NCBI RefSeq assembly: GCF_040358255.1
Contig: NZ_CP132938.1
Span: forward strand, 4,650,001-4,714,000
Length of the DNA stretch: 64,000 nt
Origin: Tunturibacter gelidoferens
Lineage (GTDB): Bacteria > Acidobacteriota > Terriglobia > Terriglobales > Acidobacteriaceae
Reading direction: 5' to 3'
Every line of letters starts with the position of its first letter. Position 1 is the first letter of the stretch. Below are positions 7,975-18,000 of the stretch, in pieces. Made by a program: the position numbers and the translations under genes. The notes beneath the pieces are model-generated. The model was not told the origin of the DNA and ran no database searches. It saw only the letters and a program-made list of their open reading frames with translations.

Positions 7975-9107
7975 CAGTTCTTCAGCGCTCCCCGGACGCC
8001 GGCCAGCCAGCCTCGCGGCACACTCGCCGTCACCGCTCCCGCCTCCATCATCCCTGCATCCATCATCTCGCGCACCCGCAGGCCCTCCAGCCCGTTCTCT
8101 TCGGTCGCCGCCGTCAGCGTCCCCGCGTCCAGTGTTCCCGCGATCAGCAACTGCTCAGGAGCCGTATGCAACGAGTCTTCAAAGTAAGCCGCCGCCACGC
8201 TCACCGCCTGCGCCACTTCACGCGCCGCTGCCTGCGCCTCAATCTCTCGCACCAAAGCCGAATTCATCACCGAAGGCGGCATTCCAGAAGGCGCATCGAA
8301 CCGATCCCATCCATCCGGCCCCAGCGGCTCCTGCCGCGCCCACTCCTGCACCGAACTCTCCCGATCCACCAGCGGTATCGCGCTCTCAACCAGTTCAACC
8401 GGAGCACCCGCACTCGCCCCCGCACCCATATCCACAGAACGATGCAGCAGCAGAACTCCCGCCTGCACAATCGCCGTCGTCACCGAACCGAGCCCGGCGT
8501 TAACCACCAGCACCGGCGACGGCGTCTCGTCCAGGCCCGCCAGCGCAGCCAGCGTACTCGGCAGCACCGCGCCCGGCAGATATCCCGCAGCCAGCACCAT
8601 CGCCTCGTACTCTTCGAGCACAGCCTTCGGGATCGCAACCGCCAGTAGCTTGATCGTTCCCTTCTCGCTCGACATCACCTGGTAGCTCACCATCGCATCA
8701 TCCGCGTCGAAGGGCAGCAGCTTCTTCAAACGAAACCGCACCAGAGGTAGAGCCTCCGCCACTTTGGTGGGCAGCTGTTCGAAGTCCAGAAACAACACAC
8801 GCACCGCCGAATCCGGCACCACCAGCGTCACATCCCGAAGGCGCCCCGCGCCCCGCTCTGCCCGATCGGACGACCCACGCCCCGAAACCGTGTCGAGCGC
8901 CTTGCGCACCGCTAACGACACGCAAGTCTTATCAACGAGGTTGCCATGCTTCAGTCCAGGAGCCAGCGCGCCATTCGCCAGGTCAACTCGTGCCACAGCG
9001 GTCAGCAGAGCAGAGGCATCTTCAGCCCGCGCCGCCACGACGCCCTCTGCGCGAACCTCAACCGCCAGCCGCGGCCGCGTGCCCAATGTCTTCGGTAAAA
9101 TTTCCAT
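7974..9107 (-). CDS. pilM: PilM-like actin-fold protein of the pilus assembly complex
   Basis: 377 residues, no membrane segment. It matches the PilM/GspL cytoplasmic plan: an actin-like fold starting 'RPRLAVEVRAEGVVAARAED', a conserved 'VTLVVPDSAVRVLFLDFEQL' strand with 'RFRLKKLLPFDADDAMVSYQ', and a second-domain phosphate loop-like 'PVLVVNAGLGSVTTAIVQAG'. In PilM the fold binds nucleotide and the N-terminus of PilN. Gene order pilM-pilN-pilO-pilP-like with overlapping stops and starts supports the call. The ribosome site is weak (AGGAC). The gene follows a 275-base stretch holding a small possible membrane protein. Confidence 0.82.
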   Translation of the reverse strand: MEILPKTLGTRPRLAVEVRAEGVVAARAEDASALLTAVARVDLANGALAPGLKHGNLVDKTCVSLAVRKALDTVSGRGSSDRAERGAGRLRDVTLVVPDSAVRVLFLDFEQLPTKVAEALPLVRFRLKKLLPFDADDAMVSYQVMSSEKGTIKLLAVAIPKAVLEEYEAMVLAAGYLPGAVLPSTLAALAGLDETPSPVLVVNAGLGSVTTAIVQAGVLLLHRSVDMGAGASAGAPVELVESAIPLVDRESSVQEWARQEPLGPDGWDRFDAPSGMPPSVMNSALVREIEAQAAAREVAQAVSVAAAYFEDSLHTAPEQLLIAGTLDAGTLTAATEENGLEGLRVREMMDAGMMEAGAVTASVPRGWLAGVRGALKN

Positions 9108-9140
9108 TCCGTCCTAGACTACCTGTTTTTCTTCATCAAG

Positions 9141-9380
9141 CTACTTACTCTCAGAATGCGCTTGACCTATTAAAAGCCATCGTTTTGCGAAGACATAAAT
9201 CCATAGCGAGCGAATGCAGACGATGAAGACTACCGCGGGCCATCGCCATGTCGAGTTAGCCATTCCCAGCCAAGCGCTGTGAATGCTACGAGGCATGGTA
9301 AGAACCGCAAGGAGTGCCAGCAGAAAGCACGTCCAACCAAAAAGCCGTGAACTTAGGAATGGAGTGTTTCCATTCGTCAC
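9141..9380 (-). CDS. Possible small two-helix membrane protein
   Basis: A 79-residue frame starting with GTG one base after the pilB stop, so it could be translationally coupled to pilB. It has two predicted membrane helices (about 14-30 'GWTCFLLALLAVLTM' and 45-65 'WRWPAVVFIVCIRSLWIYVF') and a short charged tail. The ribosome site (AAGG) is inside the pilB stop region. Base composition is more AT-rich than the neighbours. I do not recognise a family. It may instead be unused sequence between pilB and pilM. Confidence 0.35.
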   Translation of the reverse strand: MTNGNTPFLSSRLFGWTCFLLALLAVLTMPRSIHSAWLGMANSTWRWPAVVFIVCIRSLWIYVFAKRWLLIGQAHSESK

Positions 9381-9381
9381 C

Positions 9382-11016
9382 TTACCGTCCAGCCTCGATA
9401 AATGTAACCTTATTGATCTCTTTCAGCGTCGTAATCCCATCCCTTACTCTCTCCAACGCCGAATCCCTCAGAAAAGCCATTCCCTTCTGCTTGGCCTTCT
9501 TACGAATCTCGCTGCCCGGCTTCTTCGCCAGCAACATCTCGCGAATCTCATCGTCCAGCTCCAGCAGTTCGTGAATGGCCGACCGTCCACGATACCCCGT
9601 CCCGCCGCACTCAATACATCCGGGCCCCTCACGAAAGTTGAACCCGCGCCACTCGTGCAGATCCAGACCGCTCGCCAACAACTCTGCGTCGCTATAGTGC
9701 ACATCTCTCACACAAAATTCACAAACCTGCCGCACCAGCCGCTGCGCCAGAATGCAGTTCAGCGCCGAAACAAAGTTGTAAGGCTCAACGCCCATATTCA
9801 AAAACCGCCCCAGCACATCGACCACGTTATTCGCGTGCACCGTCGTAAACACAAGATGGCCCGTCAGTGCCGAGTTGATCGCAATCTGCGCCGTCTCCGC
9901 ATCGCGGATCTCTCCGACCAGGATCTTGTCCGGGTCATGTCGCAGAATCGACCGCAGCCCTCGCGCAAACGTCAGCCCCTTCTTTTCATTCACCGGAATC
10001 TGCGTGATGCCGCGAATCTGATACTCAACCGGATCTTCAATCGTGATGATCTTATCTTCTTCGGATTTAATCTCGTTCAACGCTGCGTAAAGAGTCGTCG
10101 TCTTACCCGAACCCGTCGGCCCGGTCACCAGCACCATGCCATAAGGCTCTTTGATGTACCGCCGAAATCTCTCCAGATCCTTCGCCGCAAACCCCACCAC
10201 ATCCAGCGATAGCGACTTGAACTTCTCCGACATCGACTCTTTGTCGAGCACACGAAGCACGGCATTCTCGCCATGCACCGTCGGCATAATCGACACACGG
10301 AAGTCGATCAGCCTGCCCTTGTACCGCACGCGGAAGCGACCGTCCTGCGGCACGCGCCGCTCTGCAATATCCAGCTCGCTCATGACCTTGATACGCGAAA
10401 GAATCGTCTGGTGATGTTCCCGCGCAATCGGAGCCATCGCCTGCTGCAGCACGCCGTCGATGCGGTACTTCACCAGCAGCGAATCATCGAAGGTCTCGAG
10501 ATGAATATCCGAAGCGCGTCGCTCCAGCGCCGTAAAGATCGTCGTGTCCACCAGCCGGATAATCGGCGAGATATCGTCTTCGCTCGTCAGCCGCTCAATC
10601 GAAATATTCGAGTCCTGGTTCTCATCGCCGTGCAGCACATCGAACGCAAGACCCTCACTCGCCTCATCGAGCACACGCTGGCTCTGCTCGGTCTTCTTCA
10701 GCAGTTCGGTGATCTGGCTCAGTGTCGCCACCCGCGTCACCAGCCGCTGTCCCAGCAACCCCGAGATCTCGTCCAGCACCATCAGCTTCGAAGGATCAGA
10801 GACCGCAATCGCAAGCTTGCCCTCCATCTGCTCCAGCGGCACGAAGTTGTACCGGAACATCATGTCCACCGGCACGCTCTTGAACAACTCATGCGAGATC
10901 TTGAAGTTCTTCAGGTCTACGAAATCAGCACGATAGCGTCGCGCCAGCGACTGCGCGCGCTCCACCTCGCCCATTCCTGCCTCATTAATCGGTATTGCCA
11001 ACGGTGCCATTGCCAT
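9382..11016 (-). CDS. pilB: PilB/GspE type IV pilus assembly ATPase
   Basis: 544 residues with the full T2SS-E/PilB domain order. An N-terminal GSPII_E_N domain (about 20-120) precedes the AAA-like motor. Visible motifs are Walker A 'GPTGSGKTTT' at about 299-308, an Asp box region around 325-345, Walker B 'ILVGEIRDAE' at about 365-374, a His box 'GHLVFTTVHAN' at about 386-396, and a four-cysteine zinc site (Cys432, Cys435, Cys467, Cys470). The enzyme would hydrolyse ATP at the inner membrane to polymerise pilins or pseudopilins. The start at 11016 is backed by AGGAG ten bases upstream; a second ATG lies two codons in. PilC sits 2.5 kb upstream on the same strand. Confidence 0.93.
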   Translation of the reverse strand: MAMAPLAIPINEAGMGEVERAQSLARRYRADFVDLKNFKISHELFKSVPVDMMFRYNFVPLEQMEGKLAIAVSDPSKLMVLDEISGLLGQRLVTRVATLSQITELLKKTEQSQRVLDEASEGLAFDVLHGDENQDSNISIERLTSEDDISPIIRLVDTTIFTALERRASDIHLETFDDSLLVKYRIDGVLQQAMAPIAREHHQTILSRIKVMSELDIAERRVPQDGRFRVRYKGRLIDFRVSIMPTVHGENAVLRVLDKESMSEKFKSLSLDVVGFAAKDLERFRRYIKEPYGMVLVTGPTGSGKTTTLYAALNEIKSEEDKIITIEDPVEYQIRGITQIPVNEKKGLTFARGLRSILRHDPDKILVGEIRDAETAQIAINSALTGHLVFTTVHANNVVDVLGRFLNMGVEPYNFVSALNCILAQRLVRQVCEFCVRDVHYSDAELLASGLDLHEWRGFNFREGPGCIECGGTGYRGRSAIHELLELDDEIREMLLAKKPGSEIRKKAKQKGMAFLRDSALERVRDGITTLKEINKVTFIEAGR

Positions 11017-11243
11017 ATTCGTAAGACTCCTGTTCCAACCAAACCGTCACTCACACCTTCGCGTCATTCACAGTGTGTTCAAACGATCTTTCTTGCGCGA
11101 ATCCGATCATAAGAAAAAGCCGAAATCCGCAGGAGACGAAACATCCGTCCAATCTTCTATTATTCAGCAGAATCACCTCTTATGGTATCCTCCGCGCAAC
11201 CCCGTTTAGTCTCACAGACCTACGTCTTTTGGAGGACCCCACC

Positions 11244-11807
11244 ATGAGCACCTACCCACCCACCTTAGCCGCGCTCGCCCCCAAAGCCATCAACTGGTCC
11301 ATAGCCCTCAGCATTCTGCTCATCCTGGCTGGCCTCTTCGCTATTCTCGTCCCGCCGTTCTCGGGCCTCGCGGTCACACTCATCTTTGCCTGGGCGATGA
11401 TCATCAGTGGAATCACACACTTCGTCTTCGCCTTCAAGACCCACACCACCGGCGGCGTGCTCTGGGAGCTGCTCGTCGGCGCCATCTACCTCTTCACGGG
11501 CGTCTATCTCCTGCTGCACCCGCTCGATGCCCTCATCGTCCTGACGCTGATCCTTGCCGTCTATCTGGTCTTCGAAGGAATCGTGGAGATTATCCAATCC
11601 TTCCAGCTTCGTCCCCGCCACGGAGCGAGCTGGCTCTTGTTCGACGGTGTCATCACTCTCATCCTGGCCATTATGATTTGGCGCTCGTGGCCTGCGAGCA
11701 CGGTCTGGGTCATCGGAACGCTCGTCGGTATCAGCATGATGTTCAGCGGCTTCTCCCGCCTCATGCTCTCGCTCGCCGCCAAGCGCGTGCTCAAGCAGAG
11801 TCTCTGA
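11244..11807 (+). CDS. HdeD family (DUF308) membrane protein
   Basis: 187 residues from the ATG at 11244, with GGAGGA seven bases upstream. It consists almost wholly of six hydrophobic helices arranged as three pairs, with the duplicated pattern of the HdeD/DUF308 family ('ILLILAGLFAILVPPFSGLA', 'AIYLFTGVYLLLHPLDALI', 'GVITLILAIMIWRSWPAST'). In E. coli HdeD is linked to acid resistance, but the family role is not settled. It lies on the opposite strand inside the pil locus, divergent from pilB. It is followed immediately by the inverted repeat at 11815-12008. Confidence 0.88.
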   Translation: MSTYPPTLAALAPKAINWSIALSILLILAGLFAILVPPFSGLAVTLIFAWAMIISGITHFVFAFKTHTTGGVLWELLVGAIYLFTGVYLLLHPLDALIVLTLILAVYLVFEGIVEIIQSFQLRPRHGASWLLFDGVITLILAIMIWRSWPASTVWVIGTLVGISMMFSGFSRLMLSLAAKRVLKQSL

Positions 11808-11814
11808 TAGGCAA

Positions 11815-12008
11815 TGTCCTGCCGGACGGGCCCACTGCGCGTGGGGCGGTCACTTCGTGACGCGTATACCGGTCTTGGCTAAGCCAGCAGCATAGAGCCT
11901 CCCGCTGGTCGGCGCCATCTTTCCTCCGACCAACGTGAAGACCACGCGAAGCAGTAAAAGGGCGTGCGAACGCCCGCCCCACGCGCAGTGGGCCCGTCCG
12001 GCAGGACA
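11815..12008. repeat. Dispersed two-hairpin repeat, copy A, with inverted partial copy
   Basis: A 66-base unit (11815-11880) contains two hairpins: CCCAC-TGCGC-GTGGG and GTCAC-TTC-GTGAC. Its first 34 bases recur in perfect inverted orientation at 11975-12008, leaving 126 bases between the arms. The unit also occurs, reverse-complemented, at 45437-45502 with 59 of 66 bases identical. It lies between the convergent ends of the HdeD-like gene and the DUF2959 gene, so it may also act as a two-way transcription barrier. The form is like a BIME of paired REP sequences. Confidence 0.85.
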
Positions 12009-12014
12009 GATCTT

Positions 12015-12680
12015 CTAAGGCTGATCCGTATTCAAAGAAGCAATCAAAGCATCGGCCTGCGCGATCGACGCATCCAGGCTCACCATCAGCACATCCACAT
12101 CGGTCGACATCTGCGCCGAGGTTCCCTTCAACGATCCAATCGCCCGCGCATTCAAATTATGCTTTAGAAACGTCACCTGATCGCGAAACGCCGTGATGAC
12201 CGGTGTCATCCGCGCCTCAGTCTGCCGCATCGACTTGATGTATCCCGCCTCACTTAACCGCGACTGCCGCAGCATCACCGCAGACTGCGCCTTCAGCTTC
12301 TTGTTCTCCATCCCGTCAATCTCTTTCTGCCACTCCTTGAAGAGATCGTTCGACACCTGATCGATCGAGTCGATGCGGTTATGAAGCTTCTGCGCACTAT
12401 CCGCAGCCTTCTCGTACTCTCCGTTTAATTTTTTGTAGTTCTTCTCCAGCGACCCACCCTGGAATCCAGTCAGCTCCTGAAACGACTCCATCGTCGTTTT
12501 GATCTGCTCCTTCGCCTGCTGCTGGTCCTTCTTCGAGTCCTTCACCCGCGACACCAGAATGTCCCGCTTCTCCTTACCAAACGTCTTCATCGCCTTGTAG
12601 TAGGAGCTGGTACACCCAGCCAGCACCATCAGCGGAGCCACCGCCATCACGCATCGCAACACCCAACGCCGAGAGATCAC
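12015..12680 (-). CDS. DUF2959-type lipoprotein
   Basis: 221 residues from a GTG at 12680, chosen because AAGGAG lies six bases upstream; an earlier in-frame GTG would put that site inside the coding region. The N-terminus has a basic region, a hydrophobic segment and a lipobox (LAGC), so it is probably a lipoprotein. The rest is almost entirely helical and charged, with 'KTFGKEKRDILVSRVKDSKK' and long heptad-rich stretches. It matches what I know of the DUF2959 family, whose function is unknown. It converges on the HdeD-like gene across the inverted repeat. Confidence 0.72.
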   Translation of the reverse strand: MISRRWVLRCVMAVAPLMVLAGCTSSYYKAMKTFGKEKRDILVSRVKDSKKDQQQAKEQIKTTMESFQELTGFQGGSLEKNYKKLNGEYEKAADSAQKLHNRIDSIDQVSNDLFKEWQKEIDGMENKKLKAQSAVMLRQSRLSEAGYIKSMRQTEARMTPVITAFRDQVTFLKHNLNARAIGSLKGTSAQMSTDVDVLMVSLDASIAQADALIASLNTDQP

Positions 12681-12753
12681 AGTCAACTCCTTCACCCCGC
12701 CAGAGCTTGACGAATTGTAACCTCTCTCTCAAAGACCCTGGCCTGAATGCGCC

Positions 12754-13452
12754 CTAACCCACAACAGGAAGCCGGTCTCCCCTCGAACGCAGCCAGAGTT
12801 CAATAGCAATCGTGTTGATCGAAAATCCGATCCAGAACGCAACGCCGAAGAACTGCGCCGGCTCAAGATGCGTCAACCGGCTCGTAGCAAAGAACACACC
12901 CATCACCGGCCGCGTGGTTGCGATACCAAGAAGAATCGCAACCGACCGCAACATCCAGCGCATCTTTTCAACCGCCTCACCCCGCCGCGCAGCCACAAAG
13001 GCCCGCACTAGCGAAAACAAGAAGAGGCTATTGAACAACAGAACAGCCGACCGCTCCACCCACCCTCCAACCGGATGAGCGCTCATGGCATACGCGGTAA
13101 CTCCCACCCAGGCTCCCAGCAGGAAGAACACCCGCTCCGCCCGCATCGCCCTGGATCGTTGCAACAGCACAAACGGACTCAGTAGCACAAACGCCATCGC
13201 CGGAAGAATATGAGCAAGCGTCAAAGCTTCATGCGACGCAAACACCGCATCAAGCCCCGCCGTCGGCGACGATCCACCAGACCCGCCCTGCGTGGGATGA
13301 GCAAGCACCGCGACTCGACGCAACACCACCGCAACCGCGATCACGACGCAGATCCAAAAGCCCACCTTCAGCCACCCAGGATACTTAGGGCAGACAACAC
13401 GGGAGGAGCCTTCCCGCATCTCGATTCCCCGTGCCGGAGCCTTCGCATCCAT
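12754..13452 (-). CDS. DUF2306-like multi-pass membrane protein
   Basis: 232 residues from the ATG at 13452, chosen because GGGAGG lies four bases upstream. After a polar N-terminus it has about six membrane helices, beginning 'WLKVGFWICVVIAVAVVLRR'. Loops hold the conserved-looking 'FASHEALTLAHILPAMAF' and 'TRPVMGVFFATSRLTHLEPA'. His residues near helix ends (SHEALTLAH, SAHPVGG) are compatible with a DUF2306/cytochrome b561-like fold, but the family call is tentative. It lies between pilC and the DUF2959 gene on the same strand. Confidence 0.6.
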   Translation of the reverse strand: MDAKAPARGIEMREGSSRVVCPKYPGWLKVGFWICVVIAVAVVLRRVAVLAHPTQGGSGGSSPTAGLDAVFASHEALTLAHILPAMAFVLLSPFVLLQRSRAMRAERVFFLLGAWVGVTAYAMSAHPVGGWVERSAVLLFNSLFLFSLVRAFVAARRGEAVEKMRWMLRSVAILLGIATTRPVMGVFFATSRLTHLEPAQFFGVAFWIGFSINTIAIELWLRSRGDRLPVVG

Positions 13453-13537
13453 ACGCCCTCCCTGCTGCGAGGCCAAGCGCAATCCGCTCAGACGCGCGAG
13501 GATACCCGAGGTACGCAAAGAAGAAGCCCGCCGTTCC

Positions 13538-14737
13538 CTACTGACCGCCCGAACCGCCCGCGCTCAAGCTAAAGATCGGCAGATAGAGCGCAATCAGAAT
13601 CGTCGTCACCACCAGCCCCATCATGATCAGGATCAGCGGCTCGATCAAACTCATCGCGGCGGTAAGATTGGTCTGCACATCCTCCTCGAAAAACTCCGCC
13701 ACCGAATTCAGCATCTGCGGTAGCGCGCCAGTCGACTCGCCCACCTCTATCATCTCGATCGCCAGCTCCGGAAACACCTTCGTCGCCTGCAAGCTCACCG
13801 ACAAGCCCTTCCCCTCGCGAACCGTCTCCACCGACTTATAGACCGCGCTCGCAATCTCCCGTGAATCGATCGACTTCGCCGCAGTCTCAAGCGACGGCAC
13901 CAGCGGCAATCCGCCCGTCAGCAGCGTCGACAGCGTCCGCGAAAACAATCCGACCTGGTACTTCAGCCAGACACTGCCAAACACCGGCAGCTTGATCCGA
14001 ATCTTATCGATCAGTCTCGCACCCGCATCTGTCTTCGACCAGCGGTAAAGCAAAAACCCAACCACACCCACCACTACAGCCACGTAGATTCCGTAAGACT
14101 GCGCCTCACGCCCCAAATCCAACAGAAACGTAGTCAACGCCGGCAGCTTCGTCCCCAGCTGGTCATACAACTGTGCAAACCGTGGCACCACAAACGTGAT
14201 CAGAAAGATGAAAAGCCCAATCACCATCACCACCAGCAGCGCCGGATAGATCAGACTAGCCTTCAGCTTCTTTCTGAACGTCAGCGATACACGCTGAAAG
14301 TCCAGAAACCGCTGCAGCACCTCTTCCAGATTTCCCGACCGCTCTCCCGCCAGCAGCGTCGTCGTGTACACAATCGGAAATCCGCCCTGCGCCTCAAACG
14401 CCTGCGAGATCGACTCTCCCGTCTTCACCCGCGACGCCACGTCCTCCAGCTGCGCGCGAAAGTGCGGAATCTTCTGCCTCTTCCCCAGCAGCTCCAGCGA
14501 TCCAAGAATCGGCAAACCCGCCTTGATCAACGTCAGAAACTGTTGATTGAAGACCAGAAACGTCTCGAGCTTTACCTTCTTCTTGCTCGCCCCCAGCGCA
14601 CTCTTCGCCTTGACCGAATAGACGAAGTACCCCGCCTGCGTAAACCGCGCCTTCAGCTCCTCCGCTGTAGCCGCCGCATGGCTCTGCTCCATCACCCGTC
14701 CACGCTCATCCGCCAGCTTGATTACAAACTCAGTCAT
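13538..14737 (-). CDS. pilC: PilC/GspF inner-membrane pilus assembly protein
   Basis: 399 residues with two T2SSF domains (about 65-190 and 265-390). These carry the hallmark 'FNQQFLTLIKAGLPILGSLE', 'GESISQAFEAQGGFPIVYTT' and the second-repeat equivalents 'FSRTLSTLLTGGLPLVPSLE' and 'EMIEVGESTGALPQMLNSVA'. Three membrane helices are visible (about 168-190, 215-235, 365-390). In the families it is the membrane platform that docks PilB and moves subunits into the fibre. The usual pilBTC cluster is broken up here: pilB is 2.5 kb away and no pilT is in the window. The ribosome site before the ATG is weak. Confidence 0.92.
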   Translation of the reverse strand: MTEFVIKLADERGRVMEQSHAAATAEELKARFTQAGYFVYSVKAKSALGASKKKVKLETFLVFNQQFLTLIKAGLPILGSLELLGKRQKIPHFRAQLEDVASRVKTGESISQAFEAQGGFPIVYTTTLLAGERSGNLEEVLQRFLDFQRVSLTFRKKLKASLIYPALLVVMVIGLFIFLITFVVPRFAQLYDQLGTKLPALTTFLLDLGREAQSYGIYVAVVVGVVGFLLYRWSKTDAGARLIDKIRIKLPVFGSVWLKYQVGLFSRTLSTLLTGGLPLVPSLETAAKSIDSREIASAVYKSVETVREGKGLSVSLQATKVFPELAIEMIEVGESTGALPQMLNSVAEFFEEDVQTNLTAAMSLIEPLILIMMGLVVTTILIALYLPIFSLSAGGSGGQ

Positions 14738-15009
14738 AGACCCTACGGCACCCGTCTCCGCTCAAAGTTACTCGTCCATCTTAGACGTTCCCACAACCAA
14801 AACGCGTCTCAGAATGACACACCTTCTCCATCCCCCAAACAGGTCACAAGATCCTCTACGACCAGGCAACTGCGCTCTTGTATGATCTGGTGTGACATTC
14901 CGGGTCACCTCCGGTGAGATTCGCTGGTGGCACCGACTCGCGCATACAAGCACGGTACGAGATTCACAAACCTGTTCCCGCTGAGCACCTTTTGAAGGAC
15001 ATGCCACAA

Positions 15010-18000
15010 ATGACTGCGACCTCTTGGTTCAAGACCCCCTCCGGAGCCCGATCGCTCCTCGCCTTCCTGATCACCCTTCTCACCCTCCCCGCCTTCGCTC
15101 AGACTCAAAAACCCATCTACCCAACGCTTCCGTACAACTTCGCTCTCTTCCCAACAGCCACCGGCGCATTCGGAGACTTCAATGGCGATGGACGAATTGA
15201 TGAGGCCACTCCAAACGGTATCAACGCGATGGGCCTAAGACTGAACAACGGCCCGGCGTCATCTCCAACTCTTACAAGCATCCCACTGTCATGCTCCCCG
15301 CAATTCGTTTTGGCAACGGATTTGAACAATGACAACAAGATTGACCTTGCCTTTTCATGTTCAGGTGCGTACGTCGGTGTAATGCTAGGGAATGGGGACG
15401 GTACCTTTCAAACAGCGTCCTACTACCCGGTCCCTTCGAGCGCGCTTAGCGGAATCACCGCAGTCGATCTAAACGGAGACGGTTACCTCGATATCGCCGT
15501 TGTCGCAGATACGGTGAATGTGGGCGTACTTCTCAATCAGGGCGTCGGCAAACCAGGATCGCTCTCTTCGCCTAAGCTCTATCCCGCGCCGTCAGGTGTA
15601 TCTCTGTCTACCATCGACGCTGGTGACTTCAATGGCGATGGCAAGCAGGACATCATCGCAGGCTACACGCAAATTGCGATCTATTACGGAAACGGTGATG
15701 GAACGCTGAACACGCCACAACTCACTACGGCGAGCACAGGGACAGCTTTTGTCGTCGGGGATTTCAACCGCGACGGGTTGACCGACGTTGCCTACCTTGG
15801 ACCGAATCCTCAGACCCCGACGTCATCGCTCCAGGTCTTGCTTGGCGACTCAAGTGGAACGTTGACGAACGGAAGCAGCCTGGCGCTCGACCCAACAGTA
15901 AAGTACCTATACATCGTTCCCTTCCAGAATACGAATGCCAGCAACATTACAAATCTCGCTCTCATTGGCAACGTGACGACTATTGCCCTCAACGACGGGG
16001 CTGGAGGTCTGACTCTTGGGGAGAGCTACGGCGTCTCCAACTTTGCCATACCTGAGACAGCTGATAATGGAATTACCAACCTTTACTTCCAATCCAATGT
16101 CGAGTCCATCGTCCTTGCAGGAAACGGCAACGGCACCTTTCAGGGCCCCAGAGCTACGTTGCTGGGCTCGAACTACCAAGCGGTGGCTGATCTAAACGCC
16201 GACGGACTCACAGATGTGCTTTCCACCGACGAGTCCGGCAACTTGATCGTAGCTCTAGGACGCGGCGATGGCAGCTTTACTGTGGTAAGCCGAACTCAAG
16301 TTTCCCCCAATCCTTTCGCTGGCCCAACTACGGTAGGGGACTTCAACGGAGATGGGAAGGAAGATGTCCTCTTCTTTCCGGGCGTAACACCTAGTGGCAA
16401 TGCCCAGGTAGAATTTCTGGCGGGGAACGGAAACGGTACCTTCCAGCCCATCGTCAATGAGTTACAGATACCCGTTCCTGGGGTAGGAGCTACCGTCGTA
16501 GGAGACTTCAACGGCGACGGAAATCTAGACATCGTCTATACCACCCCTTCTTCAAGAGCCTATCCCTATGAGACTCTCTACTATCTTGCAGGCAATGGAG
16601 CCGGAAATTTCGCCGCTCCGGTCGAACTAGCGCAACAAATACCGAACTCCCTCGTTTCACCAATACTCATAGCCGACCTGAACGGAGACGGCATCCTCGA
16701 TATCATCTGGGACAACTCCACTCTCCTGGGCAATGGCGATGGCACCTTCAACCGCCAACCTCTAAGCATCGCCGGAAACGCCATCTCTCTCAGCGATTTG
16801 AATGGCGACGGAAAACCGGATCTGGTGGTCTACAATAGCGGCCCTACCGGTGTTAGCTTATATGCTGGAAATGGGGATGGGACATTTCAGACAACACCGT
16901 TTTACACTCCCGACCTCACGGGCACCTTTCCTTATGGCGCCTCCCCGTTAGCGTCAATTGGGGATGTCAACGCAGATGGCCACCCGGATCTGCTCCTGCA
17001 ATCTTTTCCTTATGGGCAGCCTGGAGTTCTTGCGGTGTTTTTAGGAGACGGTACAGGTAGCTTCGTTCTTGAGAATACCTATCCTCTAATTAGTACAGGC
17101 TTCTCGATGCTGGCTCGACTTAATGCTCAAGCGCACAGTCTGCCAGGCGATCATACGCTCGACTACGTCTACACAGCAGGTGGTGCAACCATATCTCTCC
17201 TTAACCAGCTCAACCCCGCTCCAACCGCTCCGGCTCCTCTTCCCTCGAAGACCACGCTCGGGGCCTCCTCAACCAACGCAGCGCCCGGCCAGCAGCTCAC
17301 CCTCACAGCAACGGTCACCGGAGCCAGCCCAACCACCGGCACAGTCTCCTTCATCACCAACGGCAAAGCACTCGGAACAGCAGCTATCACCAACGGCACC
17401 GCCGCTCTCGCCACTTCCTTCGCGGCGGCCGGCACCTATCCCGTCATCGCCAACTACCCCGGAGATGCCAACAATACTCCAAGCTCCTCCAACGCAGTCT
17501 CGATCGTCGTCGCTCCCGTAAATTCCACCACCACCCTCTCCGTCTCTGCAGGCAGCGCCGGAACTAACCAGCAACTCACCTTCACGGCGTCGGTCACTGG
17601 TCTCAACCCAACCGGTAAAGTTACATTCGCCTCGTCAACCGCAACGCTCGGCACCGCCTCACTCATCAACGGAGTGGCGACGCTACCCTTCGCCTTCACT
17701 GCCACCGGCAGTTTTGCCGTCACAGCAACCTACGCCGGCGACGTTGCCAACCTCGGCAGCGCCTCCACACCAGTCACAGTCACGGTCGCCGCGCCGGACT
17801 ACACCATCACCGCTTCCCCGTCCTCCGCAACGATCAAGGCCGGACAGTCTGCCACCACCACTCTCACCGTCACCCCTGTGGGTGGCTACACCGGCACGGT
17901 GAAATTCTCCTGCGGCACGCTGCCCACCGGCGTCGGCTGCACCTTCGCCCCCTCCTCTGTAACCCCATCGAGTGGCGCGGCAACTTCAACCCTCACCATC

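Noticed and set aside
11815..12008. Insertion sequence with 34-base terminal inverted repeats
   Set aside because: The 126 bases between the arms encode no transposase and there is no target duplication; a partial second copy at 45437 lacks the second arm, so a REP/BIME-like element fits better.
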